Of a stretch of 64,000 nt of DNA, positions 25,625-34,451 are shown in pieces. Made by a program: the position numbers and the translations under genes. Every line of letters begins with the position of its first letter. Positions within the stretch are counted from its first letter, which is position 1. Source of the DNA: BOG-1184 sp049514575 (GTDB taxonomy: Bacteria > Fibrobacterota > Chitinivibrionia > Chitinivibrionales > Chitinispirillaceae); the NCBI GenBank assembly GCA_049514575.1, contig JBEKUX010000007.1:68615-132614 (forward strand). Direction: 5' to 3'. Under the pieces are notes generated by a model. It saw nothing but the letters and a program-made list of their open reading frames with translations. It had not been told where the DNA came from and ran no database searches.

Positions 25625-27034
25625 TTACCGTGCCATTTTTTGCGCTTCCACCACCCATCCGCCTCCCATTGCCTTGTAAAGACTGATAAGCGACTGAAAC
25701 ATCATTCCTTTTATCTGGGCAAGGGTAAGTTCCGCGGAAAAAAGACTGCGCTGTGCGTCGAGCACCTCAATGTAACTGGTATAGCCGTTGTCGAAACGGA
25801 GCCGCGCCACGCGTGCGGCATTTCTCAGGGCGTCGACCTGGCGCTGCAGGGCATCGAACTGCTCTTTTGTTTTTTTCCCGTCGATAAGGGCGTCTTCAAC
25901 GTCACGAAGCGCGGTCAGGATCGTCTGTTGATAATTAAATACCGCCTCCTGCCTGACCGCTTTTGCCGTCCGCACCTGTCCATACAGGGAGCCGCCTTGG
26001 AAAACCGGAGCGGCCACAGAGGCCGAATAGTTCCACATAAGGGAGGGTGATATCAGTAAATTCGACAAGGCGGCGCTTGCCCAACCGAAAAGTCCGGTAA
26101 GCGACAGCTTGGGGAAGTACGACGCCTGGGCCACGCCGATGCGGGCGTTGGCGGCAATGAGGTCGTACTCGGCCTGCCGAATATCCGGCCGGTTGTCAAG
26201 CAACTCGGAAGGTAGCCCGGCCGGGACCACGGGAAGCGAAAGCAGATCCAGCTCTTTGCCACGGGCGATCGGGCCTGGGCCGCGTCCCAGGAGGACGCAA
26301 AGAGCGTCCTCCTGCTGGGAAATGTTTTTTTCAAGATAAGGGATGACCGATAGCGCCTGTTCGAGCTCGGATTTCGCCTGATTGAGTTCCAATTCCGAAA
26401 TGGCACCTTTGTCGAATTGAAGTTGGAACAACGCATAGGTCTCCTCACGGCTTTTTGCAGTCCGGCGCGAAATGTCCAATTGCAGGTCCAAATCGCGCAA
26501 ATCGATGTATGCGCCGGCAATAGAGGCGACAAGCGATAGTACCACGCTTTTTTCAGCTTCCTTTGTGCTTAGAAGGTCGGCACGGGCGGCCTCGGTGGCG
26601 CGCCTGAACTTTCCCCATAAGTCGATTTCCCACCCCGCGCTGCCGTAGGCCTGGAACTCATTCGCCGGGTTCTTTCCAAAAGGAGAAAGGGGCACCGGGC
26701 CATTTTGGGAACTGCGGAACCTAGTCGCCTGAACATCCGCGCTCACCTGCGGGAAAATGCCGCCGCGTGTTGTCAAAAACCTGCCGTAATATTCCTCGAC
26801 GCGCGCCGCGGCGATCCTTATGTCCAGATTTTCCCTGAGACCTGCGGCCACGAGCCCGTTTAATACGGAATCGTTGAACTGCTCCCACCATGCAAGGTTG
26901 ATATCCCGGCGCGCGTCAGCCTCCTCGATGCGCCACGACCGCGGCACCTCGGTTGCCGGACGCAGGTAATTGGGGCCGACGGCGCAACTGCAGACCAAGA
27001 CCATCAGTATCGCGACAAACGTCGGATTACTCAT
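25625..27034 (-). CDS. RND efflux outer-membrane factor lipoprotein (NodT/OprM-like)
   Basis: 469 residues from ATG 27034, which overlaps the TGA of the RND gene (ATGA). A lipoprotein signal (FVAILMVLVCSC, then AVGPNYLRP) is typical of the family, whose mature end reads C-x-x-GP-x-Y-x-x-P. Two OEP repeats follow: WWEQFNDSVLNGLVAAGLRENLDIRIAAARVEE, GSAGWEIDLWGKFRRATEAARADLL, then DNRPDIRQAEYDLIAANARIGVAQASYFPKLSLTG. It forms the trimeric outer-membrane channel of the pump made with the next two genes. The open frame extending upstream to 27451 lies inside the RND gene and is not used. Confidence 0.95.
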   Translation of the reverse strand: MSNPTFVAILMVLVCSCAVGPNYLRPATEVPRSWRIEEADARRDINLAWWEQFNDSVLNGLVAAGLRENLDIRIAAARVEEYYGRFLTTRGGIFPQVSADVQATRFRSSQNGPVPLSPFGKNPANEFQAYGSAGWEIDLWGKFRRATEAARADLLSTKEAEKSVVLSLVASIAGAYIDLRDLDLQLDISRRTAKSREETYALFQLQFDKGAISELELNQAKSELEQALSVIPYLEKNISQQEDALCVLLGRGPGPIARGKELDLLSLPVVPAGLPSELLDNRPDIRQAEYDLIAANARIGVAQASYFPKLSLTGLFGWASAALSNLLISPSLMWNYSASVAAPVFQGGSLYGQVRTAKAVRQEAVFNYQQTILTALRDVEDALIDGKKTKEQFDALQRQVDALRNAARVARLRFDNGYTSYIEVLDAQRSLFSAELTLAQIKGMMFQSLISLYKAMGGGWVVEAQKMAR

Positions 27035-30000
27035 GGAGTCAATTTCTCCTTCGTCACCACCGTTACAGCGGTGCCAGCCCGCCTTAGTTTTTCCACCGAA
27101 TAAAACAACATGGGGATGATGAAGACCGCCACGCATGTTGCTGCAAGCATCCCGCCGATGACGCAGATACCCATCACCCGCCGCGCAAGCGCACCGGAGC
27201 CACCGGCAATGGCCAAGGGCACGCAACCGAAAATAAAAGCAAATGAAGTCATCAGTATCGGACGGAACCGGAGCCGCGCGCCGGCAAGCGCAGCCTGTAC
27301 CAGATTTGTACCCTTTGCAAATTCCCCTCGTGCAAACTCCACGATCAGAATGGCGTTTTTTGCCGCAAGTCCTATGAGCACGATAAGTCCGATTTGCGCA
27401 TAGGTGTTGAATTCCATACCCAACATCGAGAGGCCCGCAAATGCGCCGCATACGGCGATGGGCGTGCTGAGCAGCACGCTGAAGGGCAATGACCAGCTTT
27501 CGTAGAGCGCAGTCAGCACCAGAAACACGAACAGCAGCGAAAGGCAGAAAATCGCCGTTGGCGATACCCCCTGGCGCGCCTGCTGTTCCTGAAACGACAT
27601 GCCCATGTATTCGAGCCCCATGTCCGGGGGCATGGTCTTCCTGAAGACCTCTTCCAAAGCCTTCGTAGCCTGTGCCGAGGTGTAGCCCGGTGCCGCGAGG
27701 GCATTGATCTGCGAACAGCGGAACAGGTTATAACGCATGGTAAACTCCGGGCCTGGACACGATTCAACGCTGGTCACGGCCGACAACGGTACCGGGTTGC
27801 CGCCCGAATTGCGCACATAAAACTGTCCGAGTTGCGCCACGTCCGTACGAAAATTCCCTTCCGCCTCCACATACACCTGCCACTGCCTGCCGAAGCGGTT
27901 GAAGTAGTTTACAAATGCTCCACCCATGAACGCCTGGAGCGTTCCGTAAACCTGCGCGAGGTCAACGCCTTCGCTGAGGACCTTATCGCGGTCGACATCC
28001 ACAAAATACTGCGGCACGCTTGGCAGAATGGTCGCGTTTACTCGTGAAAGCTCCGGCCGCTTTTGCGCTTCCGCAACAAAAGCTCGCGTATTATTAGCCA
28101 GAAACCCGACGTCTTTGCCTGCGCGGTCCTCCAAAACCAGAGTGACGCCGCCGGCCGAACCGACGCCCTGGATTGCCGGCGGGGAGAATACGATTGTGTT
28201 TCCTTGTGGAAAACGGCTGAGTTCCCTGTTAAGACGGCCTATGATAGCTTTAGCTTTTTCCCCGGAGGATCTGCGCTTGGACCACTCTTTCAGCTTTATG
28301 AAAAACTGACCGCTGTAGGAGGTCCGTACCAGACTCAGAAGGCTGAAACCGCAAACCGTGGTACAGCCTTCGACGCCCGGAGTATTCATGATGATTTTCT
28401 CCACTGCGACGCAGGCCTGTTCCGTTCGTTGCAGGGAAGCGGCATCGGGTAATTGAATGCTGGCCAGAATATACCCCTGGTCCTCTTCCGGTAAAAAACC
28501 GCCTGGTAGCCCCATACCAAAAAGTACCACAAGAATACACGCTGAAAAGAGGACAATTAATCCGATTGCCGCCTTTCGGATTACCGTACGGGACAAATTG
28601 ACATAGCCTTCTGTGGTACGTTTAAATGCGCGGTTGAAGCCGGTGAAAAACCAACCCTGCGGCCCGGGTAATGTTTTTTTCGGTCGAAGGAGAATCCCGC
28701 ACAGCGCGGGGCTGAGCGTCAGGGCGTTAAACGCCGAAAGCAATACCGAAATGGCAATGGTAACGGCAAACTGCTGGAAAAGCCGGCCCGTTATACCCGG
28801 AATAAAAACCGTTGGAAGAAATACCGACGCTAGGACCAATGCAATGGCAATTACCGGGCCCGACACTTCTTCCATTGTTTTAATGGCCGCTTCCCTGGCA
28901 GACATTCCTTCATCAATATGACGGGCCACCGACTCAACAACAATGATGGCATCGTCCACCACAAGGCCGATGGCCACCACCATACCCATGAGTGCAATCG
29001 GATTAATGGAAAATCCCAGAAAAGGAAAAAACGCAAAGGTTCCGATAAGCGATACCGGTACGGCAATTATGGGAATGAGCGTTGCCCGCCACCCCTGCAG
29101 GAATACGAACACGACAAGAAGTACTAGGCACAGGGCGATGAAAAGCGTCTGTATGATCTCCTTCAGTCCCTCGCTTACCGAACGTGTGGTGTCCAGCGCC
29201 ACTGCATAGTCGAGATCCGACGGGAATGATTTCTTGAGCCGGGCCATGGTTTTTTTGACGCCCTCTACCGCCTGCAAGGCATTGGCGCCGGGAAGCTGAA
29301 AGAGGGACAGAATGGCCGACGGTCTGCCGTTGTAAAGACCCTTGACGTTGTAGTCCTGGGAACCGAGTTCAACGCGGGCGACATCGCCGAGCCGTACCAG
29401 GGAACCGTCGAGATTGGCGCGCAGTACGATGTTGCCGAACTGCTCCGGCGTCTCGAGCCTCCCCTGCGCCTGAATTGCATAAGTAAATTTCTGGCCCGGT
29501 GGAACTGGTTCTCCGCCTATCTGTCCCGCCGGGTTTACCGTGTTCTGTTTCTGGATGGCGTCAATGATTTCGGGCACCGTAATGTTGAGTTTTGCAAGCA
29601 GGTCCGGCCGTACCCAGCAGCGCATGGCATACTGGCCGGCGCCGAACACGGTAATGCCGGCAATCCCTTTTACCCGTGAAATCGGGTCGTTGAGGTTGAT
29701 ATAGGCATAATTGGCCAAGAACGTCGCATCGTGCGTGCCGTGAGGCGAAAAAAGCGCCAGCAATACCAGCGGCGTCGAAAATGACTTTTGCACGCTGACG
29801 CCAAGATCTCGTACGTCAACTGGGAGCTGCCGTTCAGCCTGGGCCTCCCTGAGATGGGCGAGCATATGGTCGGTGTTCGGGTCGCTTTTTACGTCGAAGT
29901 TGACGGTAAGCCGCATCGCGCCAGTATTGCTGCTCACGGAATACATATAGTTCATATCGTCCACGCCGCTCATCTGCTGTTCGATGGGCGTCGCCACGGA

Positions 30001-30177
30001 CTGTTCGATCGTCAGGGCGTCTGCGCCGGTATACGTGGCCAGCACGTTGACTTCAGGTGGTATTATTTTAGGGTACTGGGTCACCGGAAGGCCTGTCATG
30101 GAAACCAGGCCGACAATGACCATGATAATGGCAATGACGATCGCCACGATGGGATGATTGATGAAATACCGGGACAC
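27031..30177 (-). CDS. RND (HAE1/AcrB-type) efflux transporter
   Basis: 1048 residues, the normal length. It opens SRYFINHPIVAIVIAIIMVIVG, has porter-domain sequences (ATYTGADALTIEQSVATPIEQQMSGVDDM), the TM4 proton-relay Asp pair in GLVVDDAIIVVE, FIPGITGRLFQQFAVTIAISVLLSAFNALTLSPALC, and LIGLAAKNAILIVEFA near TM10-11. It exports hydrophobic drugs or other amphiphiles using the proton gradient. It is in an operon with the adaptor (5 bases upstream) and outer-membrane factor (4-base overlap). No local TetR or MarR regulator is next to it. Confidence 0.97.
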   Translation of the reverse strand: MSRYFINHPIVAIVIAIIMVIVGLVSMTGLPVTQYPKIIPPEVNVLATYTGADALTIEQSVATPIEQQMSGVDDMNYMYSVSSNTGAMRLTVNFDVKSDPNTDHMLAHLREAQAERQLPVDVRDLGVSVQKSFSTPLVLLALFSPHGTHDATFLANYAYINLNDPISRVKGIAGITVFGAGQYAMRCWVRPDLLAKLNITVPEIIDAIQKQNTVNPAGQIGGEPVPPGQKFTYAIQAQGRLETPEQFGNIVLRANLDGSLVRLGDVARVELGSQDYNVKGLYNGRPSAILSLFQLPGANALQAVEGVKKTMARLKKSFPSDLDYAVALDTTRSVSEGLKEIIQTLFIALCLVLLVVFVFLQGWRATLIPIIAVPVSLIGTFAFFPFLGFSINPIALMGMVVAIGLVVDDAIIVVESVARHIDEGMSAREAAIKTMEEVSGPVIAIALVLASVFLPTVFIPGITGRLFQQFAVTIAISVLLSAFNALTLSPALCGILLRPKKTLPGPQGWFFTGFNRAFKRTTEGYVNLSRTVIRKAAIGLIVLFSACILVVLFGMGLPGGFLPEEDQGYILASIQLPDAASLQRTEQACVAVEKIIMNTPGVEGCTTVCGFSLLSLVRTSYSGQFFIKLKEWSKRRSSGEKAKAIIGRLNRELSRFPQGNTIVFSPPAIQGVGSAGGVTLVLEDRAGKDVGFLANNTRAFVAEAQKRPELSRVNATILPSVPQYFVDVDRDKVLSEGVDLAQVYGTLQAFMGGAFVNYFNRFGRQWQVYVEAEGNFRTDVAQLGQFYVRNSGGNPVPLSAVTSVESCPGPEFTMRYNLFRCSQINALAAPGYTSAQATKALEEVFRKTMPPDMGLEYMGMSFQEQQARQGVSPTAIFCLSLLFVFLVLTALYESWSLPFSVLLSTPIAVCGAFAGLSMLGMEFNTYAQIGLIVLIGLAAKNAILIVEFARGEFAKGTNLVQAALAGARLRFRPILMTSFAFIFGCVPLAIAGGSGALARRVMGICVIGGMLAATCVAVFIIPMLFYSVEKLRRAGTAVTVVTKEKLTP

Positions 30178-30182
30178 GGCGG

Positions 30183-31514
30183 CTATCTCCCGCCCGTTGC
30201 CGGCTTGTATTCCGGTTTTCCGGACATGAGGGATGTGTCATTTTCGGCCTGGGCGCCGGGCATAAACGGTTTTGCATTTACCGCAATTCCCTGCTGTACC
30301 TTCTGGACTCCTTCCACGACGATCATTTCGTTTGGGTGAATTCCCTCCTCGATCACCTGGAGCGTTCCTATCCGCTGCCCGAGTTTGACCGTGCGCATAT
30401 CGACTCGGTTGTCGGAACGCACGACCGCCACCTGATAGGTTCCCTGGAGTTCAATCACGGCCTGCTGCGGTACGAGCAGCGCGCCTTTCCTGGTTTCAGT
30501 GAGAACGCGGACCCTGACAAATTGACCGGGCCGAAGCCCGCCATCCGAATTTGGAAATATCGCCTGAAGCCGCAGCGTGCCTGTCCGCTGGTCAATTTGC
30601 CTGTCAATGACCGAAATTTTTCCCTTGAACGGATAGATCGACCCATCCGAAAGGAGCAGTTCATGCTGTAAACTTTTCTCGTTTTCAATGCCCGCAGCCT
30701 CGCTGACGAACTTTTTGATGTACGAAAGGTAGAACTGTTCGCTGACCGAGTAGTCAACTTTCATGGGATCAATGGTTGAAACCGTGGTCAATATCACACC
30801 TTCCTGCGGACCGACCAAGTCACCAACCTGGGCCTGTGCGATCCCGGCAATACCGTTTATCGGGGAAATTATTTTTGTAAACTCGAGGTTAAGCATAGCC
30901 CTGTCAGCGGTTGCCTGCGCAGCGCTGAGCGAGGCTTGTGCGGCGACCACCGATGCCTGCGCCGACCGTTCGGCGCCGACGGCGTCATCCAGCTCTTTTT
31001 GACTTACGGCCTTCTGTTCTGCCAGCGGTCTGATACGATTAAGGTTTGCCAAAACGGTAGAATACTGTGCTTCACTGAGGGCAACGTCCGCCTTTGCCTT
31101 ATCACGGGCTGCCTCGGCCTGTTCAAGGTCCGCCTGAAAAGTCCGGGGATCGATCCGGAAAAGGACCTGCCCCTTCCTGACGAAATTCCCCTCCTTATAA
31201 TCACGACTGATCAAATATCCCTGCACCTGGGCGCGGATCGTCGCGTTGACAATTCCGTCAGTTGTCCCCACCCATTCCCTTGAAAGAGGCAGGTCTCGCT
31301 GCAAAACTTCCGTAATTTCGACCGTAGGAGACGGCCAGGCTGCTGCCGTAGCGCTTTTTTGCCTGCAGCTCGTCAGTCCTATGGCCGCGATACCGATCGT
31401 AAGAAATAGGGGAAAACAACTCCCGACCGGGGATGGGCGGCTCAGGTAATTCGCAGAAGTCGGGAAGAAGAGAATATTTCCTCTTACTTTTTTAAAAATG
31501 AGTGTCATTTTCAA
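30183..31514 (-). CDS. RND efflux periplasmic adaptor (membrane fusion) lipoprotein
   Basis: 443 residues. A long N terminus leads to a lipoprotein-like signal (PLFLTIGIAAIGLTSC). The mature part has the lipoyl half-motifs (ATIRAQVQGYLISRDYKEGNFVRKGQVLFRID; LEFTKIISPINGIAGIAQAQVGDLV), a long alpha hairpin between them (DLEQAEAARDKAKADVALSEAQYS), a beta barrel and a membrane-proximal domain (PQQAVIELQGTYQVAVVRSDN). It joins the RND pump to the outer-membrane channel. It is the first gene of the pump operon. The start could instead be the ATG at 31508. Confidence 0.94.
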   Translation of the reverse strand: MKMTLIFKKVRGNILFFPTSANYLSRPSPVGSCFPLFLTIGIAAIGLTSCRQKSATAAAWPSPTVEITEVLQRDLPLSREWVGTTDGIVNATIRAQVQGYLISRDYKEGNFVRKGQVLFRIDPRTFQADLEQAEAARDKAKADVALSEAQYSTVLANLNRIRPLAEQKAVSQKELDDAVGAERSAQASVVAAQASLSAAQATADRAMLNLEFTKIISPINGIAGIAQAQVGDLVGPQEGVILTTVSTIDPMKVDYSVSEQFYLSYIKKFVSEAAGIENEKSLQHELLLSDGSIYPFKGKISVIDRQIDQRTGTLRLQAIFPNSDGGLRPGQFVRVRVLTETRKGALLVPQQAVIELQGTYQVAVVRSDNRVDMRTVKLGQRIGTLQVIEEGIHPNEMIVVEGVQKVQQGIAVNAKPFMPGAQAENDTSLMSGKPEYKPATGGR

Positions 31515-31613
31515 AAACCATTGTTTGTTAGGAAAGAATAATGGAAAAAATGCGGATTCCGTCTCATTTCTCTTCCCTATAAATTCAACTTGTTAAATGC
31601 ATCTGTTCTTTTC

Positions 31614-32504
31614 TCAGACAGTGTTTTTATAAACAGGCACAAAAACATCCTCCGCAAATTTTCTGAAATCGGTTGGCGCATTGGGCCGTTGCGGATCGAT
31701 GACCGTGGTCGTGATCTTCCCTGCGCTTATGCCGCGGGCAAGCTCGACAAAAGACGCGGCCATGTTTGTCGAAAGTCCCATTCCTGTGAGCGCTTTGACC
31801 GTATCGCCGTCCGAGAACTGGACATAGGGCAAATCTGGAATGCCTATTTTTTCACCGATAATGGTTGTCGCCTCGCGATACGATATCCTTTGTCCGAAAA
31901 GCTCAATCACCGTATGGTTTTTGAACGACCGGGCCGTAAGCAATTCCGCCGCTTTTGCGGCAATGTCCCTGGTTGCAACCATGAGGACCGGCGCATCGGG
32001 ACTCGCCGCGTTGCCGTTGATCCTCTGGTGTTTAATGAGGCCCGCGTTCATGAGCGTGTTTTCCATGAAATAGCCCGGACGCAGGAAAACGATATCGACT
32101 TCTTTCAAAGCACGTAATTTTTCCTCAACATCGTGCAAACCGAGCACCGGCCCTGTTCCTTCGCTGCGTTCAGCGCCGAGGCTGGACAGGAACACCACCT
32201 TCTTTACCTTCGCCTTGCGGATTGCGGTCACCGCAACGTCACCCATCGAATTATAATAAGCCCTGACATCCGGCACGTCCATCTTCGGCGGAATAAGGAG
32301 ATACACTGCCGTAGCTCCGCTGAAAGCGCGGCCCAGAAAATCCGCATCAGCCTGGTCTCCGGTCATGATTTCCGCTCCTTTTGCCGCCAATGACTGCAAC
32401 CGCTCCGCTGACCGCCCGATAACGCGAACATTTTCTTTGTTTTCCAAGATCCACTCCGCGGTTTTAGAACCGGTTTTGCCGCTTGCACCTGTTACGACGA
32501 TCAT
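31614..32504 (-). CDS. NmrA-like NAD(P)-binding protein, copy 1
   Basis: 296 residues from ATG 32504, with AAGGAGG upstream; the longer frame from 32582 enters the cupredoxin gene. It begins MIVVTGASGKTGSKTAE, the Rossmann GxxGxxG loop, and includes VKKVVFLSSLGAERSEGTGPVLG, VFLRPGYFMENTLMN, and ELFGQRISYREATTIIGEKIG. It belongs to the atypical SDR NmrA/HSCARG group, which senses NADPH or reduces quinones. A close paralogue is at 36500-37390. It is downstream of the permuted cupredoxin on the same strand. Confidence 0.9.
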   Translation of the reverse strand: MIVVTGASGKTGSKTAEWILENKENVRVIGRSAERLQSLAAKGAEIMTGDQADADFLGRAFSGATAVYLLIPPKMDVPDVRAYYNSMGDVAVTAIRKAKVKKVVFLSSLGAERSEGTGPVLGLHDVEEKLRALKEVDIVFLRPGYFMENTLMNAGLIKHQRINGNAASPDAPVLMVATRDIAAKAAELLTARSFKNHTVIELFGQRISYREATTIIGEKIGIPDLPYVQFSDGDTVKALTGMGLSTNMAASFVELARGISAGKITTTVIDPQRPNAPTDFRKFAEDVFVPVYKNTV

Positions 32505-32533
32505 AATTGCCTCCTTGGTTGAAAAACAATTAC

Positions 32534-32941
32534 TCAGTTGTCTGACGTGGCAGTGTGATCCATGGTACTGATGTTGATCCACTTCACCGTGTCACCGACA
32601 TCGATAGTATCCTTGGCAGGAGAGAAAGTAAAGGAACTAGTCATAAATATGGTATCCAAGGTGGGCGCATCACCTGTATGGACAACGATAGTGCCGGACA
32701 TGCCGCCACCGCCTACCGAACCATGAAACTTGCAGTGATAGGGGAAAACCCCGGCGGTCATGAATACATGTGAAAAACTTCCGCCCGGAGCAACTGTTCC
32801 GGATTCAAATATCGGTCCGCCACCACCACCACCGCCCATGCCGTATGGATTGGAATTAGAATTACTTGAACAACCGGACACAGCAACGAGGGCGCCAGCA
32901 AGGCTCGAAACAATAAGTAATTTTGAAATTTGGTTTTTCAT
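32534..32941 (-). CDS. Lipoprotein cupredoxin with circularly permuted order
   Basis: 135 residues from ATG 32941. A lipoprotein signal (LLIVSSLAGALVAVSGC) puts the acylated residue at Cys24, followed by a Ser/Asn- and Gly-rich linker. Then comes what is normally the second half of a plastocyanin-like domain (FESGTVAPGGSFSHVFMTAG, PYHCKFHGSVGGGGMSG; candidate ligands Cys70, His73, Met81), then GTIVV, and only then the normal first half (FTFSPAKDTIDVGDTVKWIN, ISTMDHTATSDN; ligand His129) at the C terminus. All four type 1 copper ligands are present but rotated. It should be an envelope-anchored copper or electron-carrier protein. A fragment of a tandem cupredoxin is the alternative. Confidence 0.85.
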   Translation of the reverse strand: MKNQISKLLIVSSLAGALVAVSGCSSNSNSNPYGMGGGGGGGPIFESGTVAPGGSFSHVFMTAGVFPYHCKFHGSVGGGGMSGTIVVHTGDAPTLDTIFMTSSFTFSPAKDTIDVGDTVKWINISTMDHTATSDN

Positions 32942-32994
32942 ACAGCTAACCTTTCTGTTGAGGTATATGGAATTATTTATTATTAAGAAAGACA

Positions 32995-33194
32995 TTAATC
33001 CCAGACGTTAATTGCCTCCACCGGGCACTGCTCTACGGATTGACTGCAGGTATCGACAGCGCTTTTAGGGACCGATTCGGTAAAAACATACGCCTTGCCC
33101 TCATCGGTCATGGTGAACACCTCCGGACAAATACCGGCGCACAGGCCGCACCTCATGAATCATGACATTTTTCCTTGTCGACAATTGCCTTCAT
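32995..33194 (-). pseudogene. Monocluster ferredoxin, copy 3, disrupted
   Basis: From ATG 33194 the frame reads MKAIVDKEKC and then stops after three more codons. The rest of a ferredoxin follows in another frame (CGLCAGICPEVFTMTDEGKA, ending EQCPVEAINVWD, stop at 32995). Between the first and second cluster Cys codons there are 14 bases where the family needs 6. The extra bases include two overlapping TCATGAT/TCATGA copies, suggesting a small duplication. Unless the assembly is wrong here, no cluster protein can be made. The gene precedes the permuted cupredoxin by ~54 bases and has its own sigma-54-type promoter. Confidence 0.8.
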
Positions 33195-33228
33195 GTAAGA
33201 TCCTTTTGGAATTTATCTTTAGAATTAG

Positions 33229-33245
33229 AGCGAATGTTATGCCAA
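33229..33245 (-). promoter_or_regulatory. Sigma-54-type promoter for broken ferredoxin-cupredoxin-NmrA unit
   Basis: Minus strand TTGGCATAACATTCGCT has GG-N10-GC and nearly equals the ferredoxin 2 promoter at 16963. It is 36 bases from ATG 33194. Since the ferredoxin is broken, the useful products would be the cupredoxin and NmrA-like protein. Confidence 0.6.
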
Positions 33246-33381
33246 TGGCCAGATATATCATATCGGCCTGAAAATTCAGGGAAATTCATACGTTTTCGCA
33301 TTTTCGGGAAAACTCATTTGTTTTCGTAAACACTTTGCTCGGTTTTCGCGGTAGAATAAGAAATATTGAACGAAATTGTTG
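33246..33381. promoter_or_regulatory. Shared region between divergent sigma-54-type promoters
   Basis: No gene. A perfect inverted repeat CCTGAA-aa-TTCAGG lies at about 33268-33281, and GGGAAA-type sites TTCAGGGAAAT (near 33275-33285) and TTTTCGGGAAAAC (33301-33313) recur, with several GTTTTCG copies after them. These resemble the sites at 17085-17122. Activator binding is inference. Confidence 0.35.
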
Positions 33382-33397
33382 CGGCACTGCCTTTGCG
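33382..33397 (+). promoter_or_regulatory. Sigma-54-type promoter for the Rieske operon
   Basis: CGGCACTGCCTTTGCG: GGCAC-N5-TTGCG, ~60 bases before ATG 33456. It differs from the element at 17160 at only a few positions. Confidence 0.7.
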
Positions 33398-33455
33398 TAT
33401 AATAAATTCCTAATTCAAAGTGTAATACCTGCCCGACTAAACCTGAGGAGGAATA

Positions 33456-33920
33456 ATGGAAAACAAAAACTTTTCACGGCGGGAATTCATCGCAACTGTC
33501 GGCAAAAGCGCGGCGGCAATCGCAGTGCTCGCTCCGGTCGTCGGTTCCAATCTGGCGGCCATGGGCAAATCGGTACCGGTTGCGATGGAACCGATTGCTC
33601 TGGATTTGACAAAAGAGGAATACAAGGCCCTTGCCCAGACAGGCGGGGCATTAAAGATCCCGAACCCTCATGATGCCAAGAAACCGATCATCGTAACGAG
33701 ATCATCGGAGACTACGGTCGCGGCATTCTCTTCCAAATGCACCCATTGGGGATGTGAAGTGTCGCTGCCGGTCAACAACGTCATCACCTGCCCCTGTCAC
33801 GGGGCCGCGTATGACGCGAACGGGAAGGTCATTCACGGACCGGCCAGAAAAGACTTGAAAACCTTTTCCGCAACGCTGAACGGAACAATCATCACCATCA
33901 AGGAAGTGATCGACAAGTAG
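33456..33920 (+). CDS. Tat-exported Rieske [2Fe-2S] protein
   Basis: 154 residues. A twin-arginine signal (NFSRREFIATVGKSAAAIAVLAPVVG) is followed by a Rieske domain with cluster motifs CTHWGC (95-100) and CPCHGAAYDANG (112-123); the two Cys and two His ligands are all there. The two extra cysteines for a disulphide (Cys100, Cys114) are present. It would be an electron carrier on the outer face of the inner membrane. The next genes are small membrane proteins and no cytochrome b, so it is not a bc1 complex operon but perhaps a reduced, unknown electron-transfer unit. AGGAGG precedes the start. Confidence 0.93.
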   Translation: MENKNFSRREFIATVGKSAAAIAVLAPVVGSNLAAMGKSVPVAMEPIALDLTKEEYKALAQTGGALKIPNPHDAKKPIIVTRSSETTVAAFSSKCTHWGCEVSLPVNNVITCPCHGAAYDANGKVIHGPARKDLKTFSATLNGTIITIKEVIDK

Positions 33921-33944
33921 CTTTATTCTCCTTAAAGAACGGCC

Positions 33945-34442
33945 ATGACACAGAAACAGAATATACGCAATCTTCTTATCGCCGGGCTCGTGGCAGCATC
34001 GCTCGGCGGCTGGCTCCTGCACCTGCGCATACACCATCCGGGCGATTCTCCGGTGAACCTCATCCCTTTCATCGCCGGCCTGATCAGCATTGTTGTGCTT
34101 CCTGCAATGTTCTTTTCAAGGAAAACATTGGCGTATGCTTATGTGGTCAATGGCATGATCGTCATCATCGGTACCATAACCATGTGCCATGTATCGCTCA
34201 TGAGACTGCCGCATCAGGTAACGCTCACAACGATATTCCTCGGAACATTACTTGCGGATATCATCCTGTTGTTCACCAAATTCCTGTTCGGCAAAGCACT
34301 GTTCGAACTTGAAATGCTCAAAGCGATTGACGCAATCGCCCGGCACAAAAGGTTCTGGCGGTATCCGAACATGGGCTGGTGGTGGGTGCACCTTTTCTCG
34401 CTGACAACGGCCTATGTTGCCGGTTATTTTCTCTGGAGATAG
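33945..34442 (+). CDS. Four- or five-helix membrane protein of the Rieske operon
   Basis: 165 residues. Hydrophobic helices: LLIAGLVAASLGGWLLHL, PFIAGLISIVVLPAMFF, AYAYVVNGMIVIIGTITM, TTIFLGTLLADIILLFTKFLF and WWWVHLFSLTTAYVAGYFLW. It carries several His residues near the membrane edges (LRIHH, MCHVSLMRLPHQ, WWWVHLFS) that could hold haem or metal, but no known motif is evident. It lies 24 bases after the Rieske gene and 9 before a 30-residue membrane peptide, so it is likely an anchor or electron partner. I do not recognise the family. Confidence 0.72.
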   Translation: MTQKQNIRNLLIAGLVAASLGGWLLHLRIHHPGDSPVNLIPFIAGLISIVVLPAMFFSRKTLAYAYVVNGMIVIIGTITMCHVSLMRLPHQVTLTTIFLGTLLADIILLFTKFLFGKALFELEMLKAIDAIARHKRFWRYPNMGWWWVHLFSLTTAYVAGYFLWR

Positions 34443-34451
34443 GAGCGCGCA

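Noticed and set aside
27035..27451. An upstream extension of the outer-membrane-factor frame
   Set aside because: It runs inside the RND gene in another frame and lacks a start context; the ATGA overlap at 27031-27034 is a normal start.
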